From: Alphaproteobacteria bacterium
GTDB lineage: Bacteria; Pseudomonadota; Alphaproteobacteria; Bin95
Direction of reading: 5' to 3'
NCBI GenBank assembly: GCA_020638555.1
Contig: JACKII010000004.1
Coordinates: forward strand, 434,001 to 498,000
Length of the DNA stretch: 64,000 nt
The stretch's first letter is position 1; the number at the start of each line of letters is the position of its first letter. Of the stretch, positions 26,265-34,148 are shown in pieces. The notes under the pieces are model-generated. The model did no database searches. It saw nothing but the letters and a program-made list of their open reading frames with translations, and was not told where the DNA came from. A program made the translations under genes and the position numbers.

Positions 26265-26305
26265 CTGTTCCCCGGACGGTGCATTGCACCGTCCGGGGAA
26301 CAGGA
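26265..26305. repeat. Perfect 20-bp-arm palindrome between convergent genes
   Basis: The left arm at 26265-26284 (CCTGTTCCCCGGACGGTGCA) is exactly complementary to 26286-26305, with one base between. It lies between the convergent dctM and MDR genes and could terminate both by stable hairpin. The first 19 bases also occur at 17150-17168, so it is a repeated element, not a one-off terminator. Confidence 0.75.
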
Positions 26306-26322
26306 GAAGCCTGGGGGCCGGG

Positions 26323-27342
26323 TTATTCCGGCGCCACCTGGATCAGCAGCTTGCCCTGGTTCTCGCCCCGGAACAGCATGCCGAGCGCGGCCGGCGCCTG
26401 GTCCAGCCCTTCCAGCACGTGCAGGCGCTGCCGCAACCGGCCCGCCCGCAATTGCTGGCCGATCCAGGCGCGGGCCTCGGGATAGCGGGCGTTGAAGTCG
26501 AAGACGATGAAGCCTTCCATCCGCGCCCGCTTGCCGATCAGCAAGCCGATATTCTTCACGCCGTAGAGCTCGCTCGCCGCCGTCTGCGAGATGCGCCCGC
26601 AGATCGCGACCCGGCCGCGCTCGCGCAGGCTGGCCAGGGCCAGATCGAGTTGCTCGCCGCCGACATTGTCGAAAAACACGTCGCAACCGTCCGGCATCGC
26701 CGCCTTGTAGGCCGCCGCCAGATTGCCGGCCTTGTAGTCGATGACGGCGTCCAGCCCCAACTCCTCGCTCAGATAGCGGCACTTCTCCGGCCCGCCGGCA
26801 ATGCCCACCACACGGCAGCCCTCGATTTTCGCCATCTGCGCCGCCATCTGGCCGACACCGCCCGCCGCCGCCGAAACCAGCACGGTCTCGCCCGGCTTGG
26901 CCGCGCCCACGGCGAACAGGCCGAAATACGCGGTGAGCGCCGTCGTCCCCAGCGGTCCGATCCAATCCTTCGGCGAGCCCACGGCGAGGTCCAGCTTCTG
27001 GCTTTCGGCCGCCTTCACCGTCGGGTGCGTCTGCCAGCCCAGCCGGGCATTGACATAGTCGCCCGGCTGAAAACCGGGATCGCCGGAGGCCAGCACCCGG
27101 CCGACACCGCCCGCCCGCATCACGCCGCCGATGGGCACCGGCGGAACATAGCCGGGATTCTCGCTGACCCAGACGCGCATGGCCGGGTCGATGGAGATAT
27201 AGACGCTCTCCAGCAGCAATTCGCCCGCCCCCGGATCGCGGATCGGCTGGGTGTCCGCCTCGAAATGCTCGGGGCCGGCAATGCCGGCTGGCCGGGCCTT
27301 CAGGAGATAGCGCTGGTTGGATTGGGGGGTTGCACGGGACAT
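26323..27342 (-). CDS. NADP-dependent MDR-family oxidoreductase (CurA/quinone reductase type)
   Basis: The product has 339 residues. Zinc-free medium-chain dehydrogenase/reductase: Rossmann motif SAAAGGVGQMAAQMAKIEGC, N-terminal YISIDPAMRVWVSENPGY and VNARLGWQTH, all as in the leukotriene-12-hydroxydehydrogenase/CurA branch that reduces conjugated C=C bonds of enones with NADPH. The catalytic Tyr region and FFDNVGGE are present. The start at 27342 overlaps the end of the upstream DUF3095 gene by 43 bases, so the two are co-transcribed and possibly translationally coupled. Confidence 0.87.
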   Translation of the reverse strand: MSRATPQSNQRYLLKARPAGIAGPEHFEADTQPIRDPGAGELLLESVYISIDPAMRVWVSENPGYVPPVPIGGVMRAGGVGRVLASGDPGFQPGDYVNARLGWQTHPTVKAAESQKLDLAVGSPKDWIGPLGTTALTAYFGLFAVGAAKPGETVLVSAAAGGVGQMAAQMAKIEGCRVVGIAGGPEKCRYLSEELGLDAVIDYKAGNLAAAYKAAMPDGCDVFFDNVGGEQLDLALASLRERGRVAICGRISQTAASELYGVKNIGLLIGKRARMEGFIVFDFNARYPEARAWIGQQLRAGRLRQRLHVLEGLDQAPAALGMLFRGENQGKLLIQVAPE

Positions 27343-28550
27343 GGGTCGGGCAGCCTTTCTGCAGCAGAGTCCGCAAGGTCGGAGGTCAAACGCGCCTTGA
27401 ACGCCTGCGCCGCCAGCGCAAAGCCGCCATCGGCGCCGTCGATGAAATGCATATGCTGCCCTGCCTCCAAGCGGAACACCAGACACGTCATCAGCGACGC
27501 GTCGGCCCGATGTGTGCCATAGACCAGCCGGCCGGCCGCATATTCCCGCGCCAGATGAGCCTCGATGGCGTCAGCTTGCGCCGGGGTAACGTCCAGCACC
27601 AGGCGCAACAGACCATCATATTTTCGGAAATCGGTGTTGATCTGGGTCTGCTCCAGATAGGCGGGAATATCGACCCCGCCGATCCTTGCCTTCAACGCCT
27701 TTCCCACCGCGAAAATCGCCGATATCAGCGCAATCTGGGCTGCGCGCAGCATCGTGCTGCCACGCCCCGCCGTCGCCTTTGCTTCCTCCCAGAGCCAGCG
27801 CGGCGGAAAGCGGAAGCGCATGGTCTCTGGCCGCACCGGAGCGGCGGCCCGGCCCCCGTCCCGCAAAATCGTCTCCACCGCATCCAGGCTTTGCCGCAAC
27901 ACGGTCGCCTGTGCTTGCGCATCCGGAGCGGCGGCCCGCACCAGCAGCGTGAGCGACACCCCATTCGCCGCCCGCAGCGGTTCCCAGCGGCACGACAGCC
28001 CTGCCAAATCCGGTGGCGGCGGCTCTGCCGGCTGTGGCAGCCGATAAGGGTTGTCCGGCGCAGGATCTTTCGCCAGCCAGTCGACCAGTTCCAGGCCGCC
28101 GCCGCTGAACAGGGCCAGATCGTTGCCGGGGCTCAACTCCAGCTTTCGCACGCCGATCTCCCCGCCGAGCGCCCGCACTGTCGTCAGCGGCACCTCCGCC
28201 ACCCGCAGGGCAAGGTCGAACCGAGCCCGTGCCAGTGCCGCCAGTCCGATCAAGGCCGCCCGCGCCGGTGCCAGCGCCTGCGGCGGCACCAGCAACGATG
28301 CACCATCGCCACCAAACACAAAGGGAATGGCGAAATCCGACGCCGCATTCAACGCGGCCGTGATCCCGGCCGCTCCGATCAGGTTCACGTCCTTGTAGCG
28401 CCCCCCGGCAATCGCCCTGCTGGAATCGACAATGTCGGTGTGCAGCACCGTCCAGTCGTCCGGTGCGGGCGCATAGGCGGCGAAATCTGCAACAGCCGCA
28501 AAATCGGGCGCGGCCGGCAGGTCGGCATAGAAGCGGGCGGTGTCGGTCAT
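27300..28550 (-). CDS. DUF3095 protein, nucleotide-cyclase-like
   Basis: The product has 416 residues. The DUF3095 core is clear: DDWTVLHTDIVDSSRAIAGG at about residue 30, RYKDVNLIGAAGI, then FVFGGDGASLLVPP and at the C-terminus CLVFRLEAGQHMHFIDGADGG. The DIVDSS and FGGDGA blocks resemble the two metal-binding segments of class III adenylate/guanylate cyclases, so a nucleotide cyclase or a derived regulator is plausible; no activity is established that I know of. ATG 28550 (MTDTARF) is preferred over an in-frame Met three codons upstream. Its 3' end overlaps the MDR gene. Confidence 0.78.
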   Translation of the reverse strand: MTDTARFYADLPAAPDFAAVADFAAYAPAPDDWTVLHTDIVDSSRAIAGGRYKDVNLIGAAGITAALNAASDFAIPFVFGGDGASLLVPPQALAPARAALIGLAALARARFDLALRVAEVPLTTVRALGGEIGVRKLELSPGNDLALFSGGGLELVDWLAKDPAPDNPYRLPQPAEPPPPDLAGLSCRWEPLRAANGVSLTLLVRAAAPDAQAQATVLRQSLDAVETILRDGGRAAAPVRPETMRFRFPPRWLWEEAKATAGRGSTMLRAAQIALISAIFAVGKALKARIGGVDIPAYLEQTQINTDFRKYDGLLRLVLDVTPAQADAIEAHLAREYAAGRLVYGTHRADASLMTCLVFRLEAGQHMHFIDGADGGFALAAQAFKARLTSDLADSAAERLPDPCPVQPPNPTSAIS

Positions 28551-28654
28551 CACTCCCATATGGGGGCGCTTCGATGCCCCCCATACGCAAACGGCGCCGA
28601 AACCGACGCCGTTTGACGAAAATTTGAGAGGGCGCCGCAGCGCCCGCTCGCCTC

Positions 28655-29791
28655 TTAGGACAGGTCGCTGAAGCGCTTCAGGTGGAAGTCCACGTCGCCG
28701 AAGGTGCGGTCGACCATGGTCAGGCGCTTGAAATAGTGGCCGGCCGCGTATTCGTCGGTCATGCCGATGCCGCCGTGCAACTGGATCGCCTGCTGGCCGA
28801 CATAGCGGCCGGACTTGCCGATCTGCACCTTGGCCGCCGACATCGCCTTCTTGCGCTCGGCCGAGTCGTCTTCCTCGACGCGCATGGCCGCCATCATCGC
28901 CATGGACTTGGCTTCCTCGTGCGCGATGAACATGTCGACCATGCGATGCTGCAGCACCTGGAACTTGCCGATCGGCTGGCCGAACTGCTCGCGGGTCTTG
29001 ATGTATTCCAGCGTCATGTCGTTCAGATGGCTCATGGCGCCGGTCGCCTCGGCCGCGATGGCGGCGATGGCGTAGTCGATCACCTTTTCCAGCACCGGCA
29101 GGCCCTCGCCCATGCCGCCGATCATGGCGTCCTGGCCGACCTCGACATTCTCCAGCGTCACCTCGCCGGCGCGCAGGCCGTCGGCGGTCGGATAGCCGCG
29201 CACGGTGACGCCGGCCTGGCCCTTGTCGACGATGAACAGCGAGATGCCGTCCGCATCGCGCGGGCCGCCGCTGGTGCGGGCGGAGACGATGATCTTGTCC
29301 GCCGCCGGCGCACCGAACACCACGCCCTTCATGCCGTTCAGCGTGAAGGTGCCGTCACGCAGCGGCTTCGCCGTGGTCGCGACATCGGCCAGATTGTAGC
29401 GCGACTGGCGCTCGGCAAAACCCAGGGCCAGTTTCAGCTTGCCCTCGGCCACCGCCGGCAGAAGCGCGTTCTTCTGCGCGTCCGACCCGCCATGGACGAC
29501 GGCGCCGGCGCCCAGCACCACGGTCGCCAAGTAGGGCTCGGCCACCAGGCCCTTGCCGAACTCTTCCATCAGAATCATCGTCTCGACCGGCCCCAGGCCG
29601 ATACCGCCATGGTCCTCCGGCAGGGCCAGGCCCAGCCAGCCGAGTTCCGCCATCTGCTTCCAGTGGTCCTCGGAAAAGCCGGCGTCGGTCGCGACAATCG
29701 CCCGGCGCTGTTCGAAACTGTAATTGTCCTGCACGAACCGGGCGACGCTGTCCTGAAGCTGGCGCTGTTCGTCGGTGAGTTCGAAATCCAT
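28655..29791 (-). CDS. Acyl-CoA dehydrogenase family protein (PimD/CaiA-like)
   Basis: The product has 378 residues with the standard fold: N-terminal helical domain (MDFELTDEQRQLQDSVARFV), middle beta domain (LGFAERQSRYNLADVATTA) and C-terminal helices. The late block QLHGGIGMTDEYAAGHYFKRL carries the Glu (TDE) typical of the catalytic base in this branch. The closest appearance is the small subunit of pimeloyl-CoA-type dehydrogenases, which usually pairs with a large subunit, but none is adjacent. It uses FAD, acting on a CoA thioester of unknown chain. It is a single gene, with short gaps on both sides. Confidence 0.85.
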   Translation of the reverse strand: MDFELTDEQRQLQDSVARFVQDNYSFEQRRAIVATDAGFSEDHWKQMAELGWLGLALPEDHGGIGLGPVETMILMEEFGKGLVAEPYLATVVLGAGAVVHGGSDAQKNALLPAVAEGKLKLALGFAERQSRYNLADVATTAKPLRDGTFTLNGMKGVVFGAPAADKIIVSARTSGGPRDADGISLFIVDKGQAGVTVRGYPTADGLRAGEVTLENVEVGQDAMIGGMGEGLPVLEKVIDYAIAAIAAEATGAMSHLNDMTLEYIKTREQFGQPIGKFQVLQHRMVDMFIAHEEAKSMAMMAAMRVEEDDSAERKKAMSAAKVQIGKSGRYVGQQAIQLHGGIGMTDEYAAGHYFKRLTMVDRTFGDVDFHLKRFSDLS

Positions 29792-29878
29792 GGGGCGTCC
29801 TCGCTAGCGAAAGGCGGGTGTTGATTGGCTACCGGCAAAGCTACGGCGCGGCGTCCGGCTTGGCAAGCGTCAGGGCGC

Positions 29879-30838
29879 CTACAAAAGTGCCGCGATATGG
29901 CGGGCGCGGGCGGCCGCGTCCTGGATGATTTCCCCGATCAGATCCGCCACCGGCTTGATGTCGCCTTGGTCCTTCAGCATGCCGCAAATCTGCCCGACCA
30001 CCGCCTGCCGCGTGCCCTCGTAATCCTCGCCCTTTTTGCGGCCCTGGCGCACGGCGCGCTCGAACGGTTTCAGGTCTTCCGCCGAGAGGCCCCGCAGCCG
30101 CGCCTCCTCATAGGCCCGAACCTCGGGCGTGGCGAAGGCGCGGGTGGTCTTGCCGGTCAGCGCCTTGGTGATGGTCGTCCCCTCCTCGCTGGTGGCCAGG
30201 ATGGCATCCTTGTACCAGCCGGGGTCCTGGGCTTCCGGCGTGCAGATCAGACGGGTACCCAGTTGCGCACCGACGGCGCCCAGCGCCAGCGCCGCCAGGA
30301 AGCCGCGGCCATCGCCGATGCCGCCGGCGGCCACCACCGGCACCTTCACCGCATCGACCACCTGCGGCACCAGCGGCAGGGTCGCGATCAGGCCGACATG
30401 GCCGCCGCCCTCGGTGCCGCTCGCGACAATGGCGTCGGCCCCTTCCGCCTCGACCCTGAGGGCGTGGCGCACGGTCGGCACCACGGGGATCACCTTGATG
30501 CCGTGGCCGCGCATGGCGCCCACCGCATCCGGGCCGGGGTCGCCCAGGCCCGTGGTCACCACCGGAATGTTCTGCTCGATGCAGATGGCGGCGCGCTTCT
30601 CGGTGAAGGCGCGGCCGACCGGGGTGATGTTGACGCCGAAGGGCTTCGCGGTCAGCGCCCGCGTCTCCTCGATCTGGCGCAGCAGGTCGGCCTCGGTCTC
30701 GCCGAAGGTGGGCAGCACGCCCAGCCCACCGGCCTCGCTGACGGCGGCGACCAGGCGCGGCTTGCCGGCCCCCTGCATCGCCCCCATCAGGATCGGGTAA
30801 CGAATCTCCAGCATGTCGCAGAGCACGGTGTGAAACAT
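29879..30838 (-). CDS. Nitronate monooxygenase / 2-nitropropane dioxygenase-like flavoprotein
   Basis: The product has 319 residues. FMN-dependent TIM-barrel enzyme: YPILMGAMQGAGKPRLVAAV at residues 13-32, the catalytic-His loop in ASGTEGGGHVGL, AAGGIGDGRGFLAALALGA and GAQLGTRLICTPEA for phosphate binding. The family oxidises nitronates or reduces quinones or enoyl thioesters, and the actual substrate cannot be assigned. It is divergent from mscL across a 279-base gap in which I see no gene. Confidence 0.87.
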   Translation of the reverse strand: MFHTVLCDMLEIRYPILMGAMQGAGKPRLVAAVSEAGGLGVLPTFGETEADLLRQIEETRALTAKPFGVNITPVGRAFTEKRAAICIEQNIPVVTTGLGDPGPDAVGAMRGHGIKVIPVVPTVRHALRVEAEGADAIVASGTEGGGHVGLIATLPLVPQVVDAVKVPVVAAGGIGDGRGFLAALALGAVGAQLGTRLICTPEAQDPGWYKDAILATSEEGTTITKALTGKTTRAFATPEVRAYEEARLRGLSAEDLKPFERAVRQGRKKGEDYEGTRQAVVGQICGMLKDQGDIKPVADLIGEIIQDAAARARHIAALL

Positions 30839-31117
30839 GGGCGTCGGTCCTCGAAGCGAATTTGCAACTATTGTCGGAGCCGACCCGCCGGTTTGACAAG
30901 GCGCCAGCCTGCGGCCCGGTGACCGACGCAAAACCGCCCGGAAAGCGCCGGTCTTCGCCGCAGGACGACTGCGGGAGACTCTGGCCGATCGGCGGCCGGA
31001 ACCGGCCTGGCTCCGAGCCCAGGCACGATTGGCGCGACACAGTCGACTTTTTTGCAACCCAGAGGCATTCGCATACGGTAAAATACCTAACTTTTTGCCA
31101 CGAGGGAGATTCACGGC

Positions 31118-31537
31118 ATGTGGAAAGAGTTCCGGGACTTCGCCATGCGCGGCAACGTGCTCGACATGGCGGTGGGTATCATCATCGGCGCGGCCTTTAC
31201 CACCATCGTCAAGTCGGCGGTGGACGACGTCATCATGCCGCCGCTGGGCCTGCTGCTCGGCGGCGTCGACTTTTCCGATTTCTACATCAATTTGTCGGGC
31301 CAGGCCGTCGATTCCCTCGCGGCCGCGAAGGAAGCCGGCCTGCCGGTGATCGCCTATGGCCTGTTCATCAACGCGGTCATCAGCTTCGCGATCGTCGCCT
31401 TCGTCCTGTTCTGGCTGATCCGCGGCATGAATGCGCTGAAGCGCAAGGAAGAAGCCGCCCCGCCGCCGCCGGCCGAACCGCCGCGCGAGCAGGTGCTGCT
31501 GGAGGAAATCCGCGATCTTCTGAAAGCACAACGGTAA
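31118..31537 (+). CDS. mscL: Large-conductance mechanosensitive channel
   Basis: The product has 139 residues. It opens under membrane tension to release solutes on hypo-osmotic shock. The N-terminal helix MWKEFRDFAMRGNVLDMAVG leads into TM1 (GIIIGAAFTTIVKSAVDDVIMPPLG), the hallmark of the family; TM2 is AVISFAIVAFVLFWLI. The C-terminal helix bundle (REQVLLEEIRDLLK) is present after a Pro-rich linker. GGGAG lies before ATG 31118. It is followed by a strong terminator and by a second mechanosensitive channel gene. Confidence 0.95.
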   Translation: MWKEFRDFAMRGNVLDMAVGIIIGAAFTTIVKSAVDDVIMPPLGLLLGGVDFSDFYINLSGQAVDSLAAAKEAGLPVIAYGLFINAVISFAIVAFVLFWLIRGMNALKRKEEAAPPPPAEPPREQVLLEEIRDLLKAQR

Positions 31538-31587
31538 ATCCCGGGACCGCCGCTCCGGCGAAACCGGCCTGAAACCGCCATCGCCCG

Positions 31588-31624
31588 CCGGTCTGTCGGC
31601 CATAGCCGACAGACCGGTTGTTTT
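31588..31624 (+). terminator. Rho-independent terminator after mscL
   Basis: A 13-bp perfect stem (CCGGTCTGTCGGC at 31588-31600 with 31605-31617), four-base loop and TTGTTTT tail. It separates mscL from the following mscS-type gene. Confidence 0.9.
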
Positions 31625-31740
31625 GCGCCTTATCGAAGGGTCGTTCGCGGCCCTTCGGCTGCATTTCGGCAGCCGGATGCCGTTTTGACGCCATTATTCG
31701 GCCATACCTCCCCTACCGTAACTTTTTGACGGAGACATTC

Positions 31741-32562
31741 ATGGACTCGCTTCTCAGCCAGTTGGGCCTGGAGCATCTGAGCGACTACGCCCCGATGGTC
31801 CTGGAGGTGCTGAAGGCCCTGGCCATCCTGGTGGTCGGCTGGATCATTGCCGGCGCGGTGGGGGGATTCATCAAGCGCCGCATCACCGCCAGCAAGTCGA
31901 TCGACGCCACGCTCGGCAGCTTTTTCGGCAATCTGGTGCGCTGGGTGATCCTGATCGCCGTGTTCAGCGCCGTGCTGGACACGTTCGGCATCCAGGCCAC
32001 CAGCCTGGTCGCGGTGCTGGGCGCCGCCACCCTGGCCATCGGCCTGGCCTTGCAGGGGACGCTCGGCAATCTGGCCGCGGGCGTCATGCTGATCGTCTTC
32101 CGCCCCTACCGGATCGGCCAGTTCGTCAGCATTGGCGGCACCGCCGGCACGGTGAAGGACCTGGACATTTTCGTGACCGAGCTGGCGACGCCGGACAATG
32201 TCCAGATCATCATCCCGAACGGTCAGGCCTGGGGGGCGATCATCACCAACTTCTCCGCCCATCCGACCCGGCGGGTCGATCTGACCTTCGGCATCGACTA
32301 TGACGACGACCACGCCAAGGCGATCCAGATCATTCTGGACGTGATCGCCACCGACGAGCGCGCCCACGCCGACCCGGCCCCCTGGGTGCGCCTCACCAAT
32401 CTCGGCGAATCCTCGGTCGATCTGGGCGTGCGCGTCTGGTGCAACGCCGCCGACTACTGGGAATTGAAATTCGCCCTGACCCAGAAGGTAAAGGAAGCCT
32501 TCGACAGCAACGGCATCACCATTCCCTACCCGCACCGGGTGCAGGTACAGAAATCCGCCTAA
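31741..32562 (+). CDS. mscS: Small-conductance mechanosensitive channel, MscS family
   Basis: The product has 273 residues, the size of E. coli MscS. Three membrane helices are visible: VLKALAILVVGWIIAGAVGG, WVILIAVFSAVLDTFG and the pore helix LVAVLGAATLAIGLALQGTLGNLAAG with its Gly/Ala ladder. The beta domain follows (FRPYRIGQFVSIGGTAGTVKD) and PNGQAWGAIITNFS. ATG 31741 has GGAGA upstream. The motif TAACTTTTTG occurs shortly before both this ATG (31719-31728) and that of mscL (31088-31097). It is convergent with the next gene, with four bases between stops. Confidence 0.93.
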   Translation: MDSLLSQLGLEHLSDYAPMVLEVLKALAILVVGWIIAGAVGGFIKRRITASKSIDATLGSFFGNLVRWVILIAVFSAVLDTFGIQATSLVAVLGAATLAIGLALQGTLGNLAAGVMLIVFRPYRIGQFVSIGGTAGTVKDLDIFVTELATPDNVQIIIPNGQAWGAIITNFSAHPTRRVDLTFGIDYDDDHAKAIQIILDVIATDERAHADPAPWVRLTNLGESSVDLGVRVWCNAADYWELKFALTQKVKEAFDSNGITIPYPHRVQVQKSA

Positions 32563-32566
32563 GCGC

Positions 32567-33739
32567 CTACGCCGTCTGGCTGAACAACTCCCGCCCTATC
32601 AGCCAGCGGCGAATTTCCTGGGTGCCGGCGCCGATCTCATAGAGCTTGGCGTCGCGCAGCAGCCGCCCGGTCGGGTAGTCGTTGATATAGCCATTGCCGC
32701 CCAGGCACTGGATCGCCTCCAGCGCCATCCAGGTCGCCTTTTCGGCGGTGTAGAGGATGACGCCGGCGGCATCCATGCGGGTGGTGTCGCCGCGGTCGCA
32801 CGCCTTCGCCACCGCATAGGCATAGGCCTTGCAGGCGTTCATGGTCGTGTACATGTCGGCCAGCTTGCCCTGCATCAGCTGGAAATTGCCGATGGGTTCG
32901 CCGAACTGCTCGCGCTCGTGCAGATAGGGCAGCACCACGTCCATGCAGGCCTGCATGATGCCCAGCGGCCCGCCGGAGAGCACCAGCCGCTCGTAATCCA
33001 GGCCGCTCATCAGCACGTTGACGCCGCGGCCGACCTGGCCCAGCACGTTTTCCTCCGGCACCTCGCAATCCTGGAAGATCAGTTCGCCGGTGTTCGAGCC
33101 GCGCATGCCCAGCTTGTCCAGCTTCTGGCCGGTGGAAAAGCCCTTGAACCCTTTCTCGATCAGGAAGGCCGTGATGCCGCGCGGGCCGGCCGCCGGGTCG
33201 GTCTTGGCATAGACCACCAGTGTATCCGCATCCGGACCGTTGGTGATCCACATTTTCGAGCCGTTCAACACATAGCGCTCGCCCCGCTTCTCGGCCCGCA
33301 GCTTCATCGACACCACGTCCGAGCCCGCATTGGGCTCGCTCATCGCCAGCGCGCCCACATGCTCGCCGCTGATGAGCTTCGGCAGGTAGCGCTTCTTCTG
33401 CTCTTCCGTGCCGTTGCGGTGGATCTGGTTCACACAGAGATTGGAATGCGCGCCATAGGAGAGCCCGACGCTGGCTGACGCGCGGCTGACCTCTTCCATC
33501 GCCACCATGTGCTCCAGATAGCCCATGGCGCTGCCGCCATATTCCTCCTTCGCGGTCACGCCCAGCAGACCCAGCCCGCCCAGCTTCCGCCACAGGTCCA
33601 TGGGGAAGGCATTGTCGCGGTCGATATCGGCGGCGCGCGGCGCGATCTCGTCGGCGGCAAACGCCGTCACCGTGTCGCGCAACAGGTCGGCGGTCTCGCC
33701 GAGGCCGAAATCGAAGGCGGGCATGGCGTTGGGCAACAT
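32567..33739 (-). CDS. ivd: Isovaleryl-CoA dehydrogenase
   Basis: The product has 390 residues. FAD enzyme of leucine breakdown. The start MLPNAMPAFDFGLGE is typical of bacterial isovaleryl-CoA dehydrogenases. The catalytic Glu sits in helix G (GLDYERLVLSGGPLGIMQ), the position particular to this enzyme, and the usual acyl-CoA dehydrogenase position near the C-terminus lacks Glu (LGGNGYINDYPTGRLLRDAK). That combination argues for isovaleryl-CoA rather than straight-chain substrates. A GTG three codons upstream is an alternative start. No other leu/liu genes are adjacent. Confidence 0.87.
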   Translation of the reverse strand: MLPNAMPAFDFGLGETADLLRDTVTAFAADEIAPRAADIDRDNAFPMDLWRKLGGLGLLGVTAKEEYGGSAMGYLEHMVAMEEVSRASASVGLSYGAHSNLCVNQIHRNGTEEQKKRYLPKLISGEHVGALAMSEPNAGSDVVSMKLRAEKRGERYVLNGSKMWITNGPDADTLVVYAKTDPAAGPRGITAFLIEKGFKGFSTGQKLDKLGMRGSNTGELIFQDCEVPEENVLGQVGRGVNVLMSGLDYERLVLSGGPLGIMQACMDVVLPYLHEREQFGEPIGNFQLMQGKLADMYTTMNACKAYAYAVAKACDRGDTTRMDAAGVILYTAEKATWMALEAIQCLGGNGYINDYPTGRLLRDAKLYEIGAGTQEIRRWLIGRELFSQTA

Positions 33740-34048
33740 GGGCTTCACCGCGATGGTTCGAGAATATCAGACCCGGGTGTTCTACACCGGCACGGCCGCC
33801 AAGGCGACGATCATATCCGGCCGACGGATCGACGAACCGCGGCTCAGTTCCAATGCTGCGGCATACAGTCACCATACCGCCCCCCATGCGAAGCGCGGCC
33901 CGCATGGTCGCAGTGCCGGAACCTACCCCAATCGCCCAAACGCCAGGGCCACCAAGCCCGATTCATGTGGGACATTTCGTTTTTATCGATATTGTATGAA
34001 TTTCAATAATCACTGCCCCATTTCCAGTACATGAAAGTCCTTATTGCC

Positions 34049-34078
34049 TTGATTAACATCCTATCCAATTTGTATAAT
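34049..34078 (+). promoter_or_regulatory. Promoter of the first giant repeat-protein gene
   Basis: TTGATT (34049-34054), an 18-base spacer and a consensus TATAAT (34073-34078). It lies in the 409-base, AT-rich gap 33740-34148 between divergent genes; no gene is visible in the rest of that gap. Confidence 0.68.
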
Positions 34079-34117
34079 AATAAACCTTTACCTCAACATT
34101 TTGTTGAATTGAACGAA

Positions 34118-34144
34118 ACGCTCCCTTTATGCCAAAAGGAGCGT
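34118..34144 (+). promoter_or_regulatory. 5' UTR hairpin that covers a ribosome binding site
   Basis: ACGCTCC (34118-34124) pairs with GGAGCGT (34138-34144), extended by three further T-A pairs inside. The right arm contains the AAAAGGAG ribosome site for GTG 34149, so folding would hide it. If translation starts at ATG 34179 or 34188 instead, the hairpin is only a leader structure. Confidence 0.5.
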
Positions 34145-34148
34145 CGCG

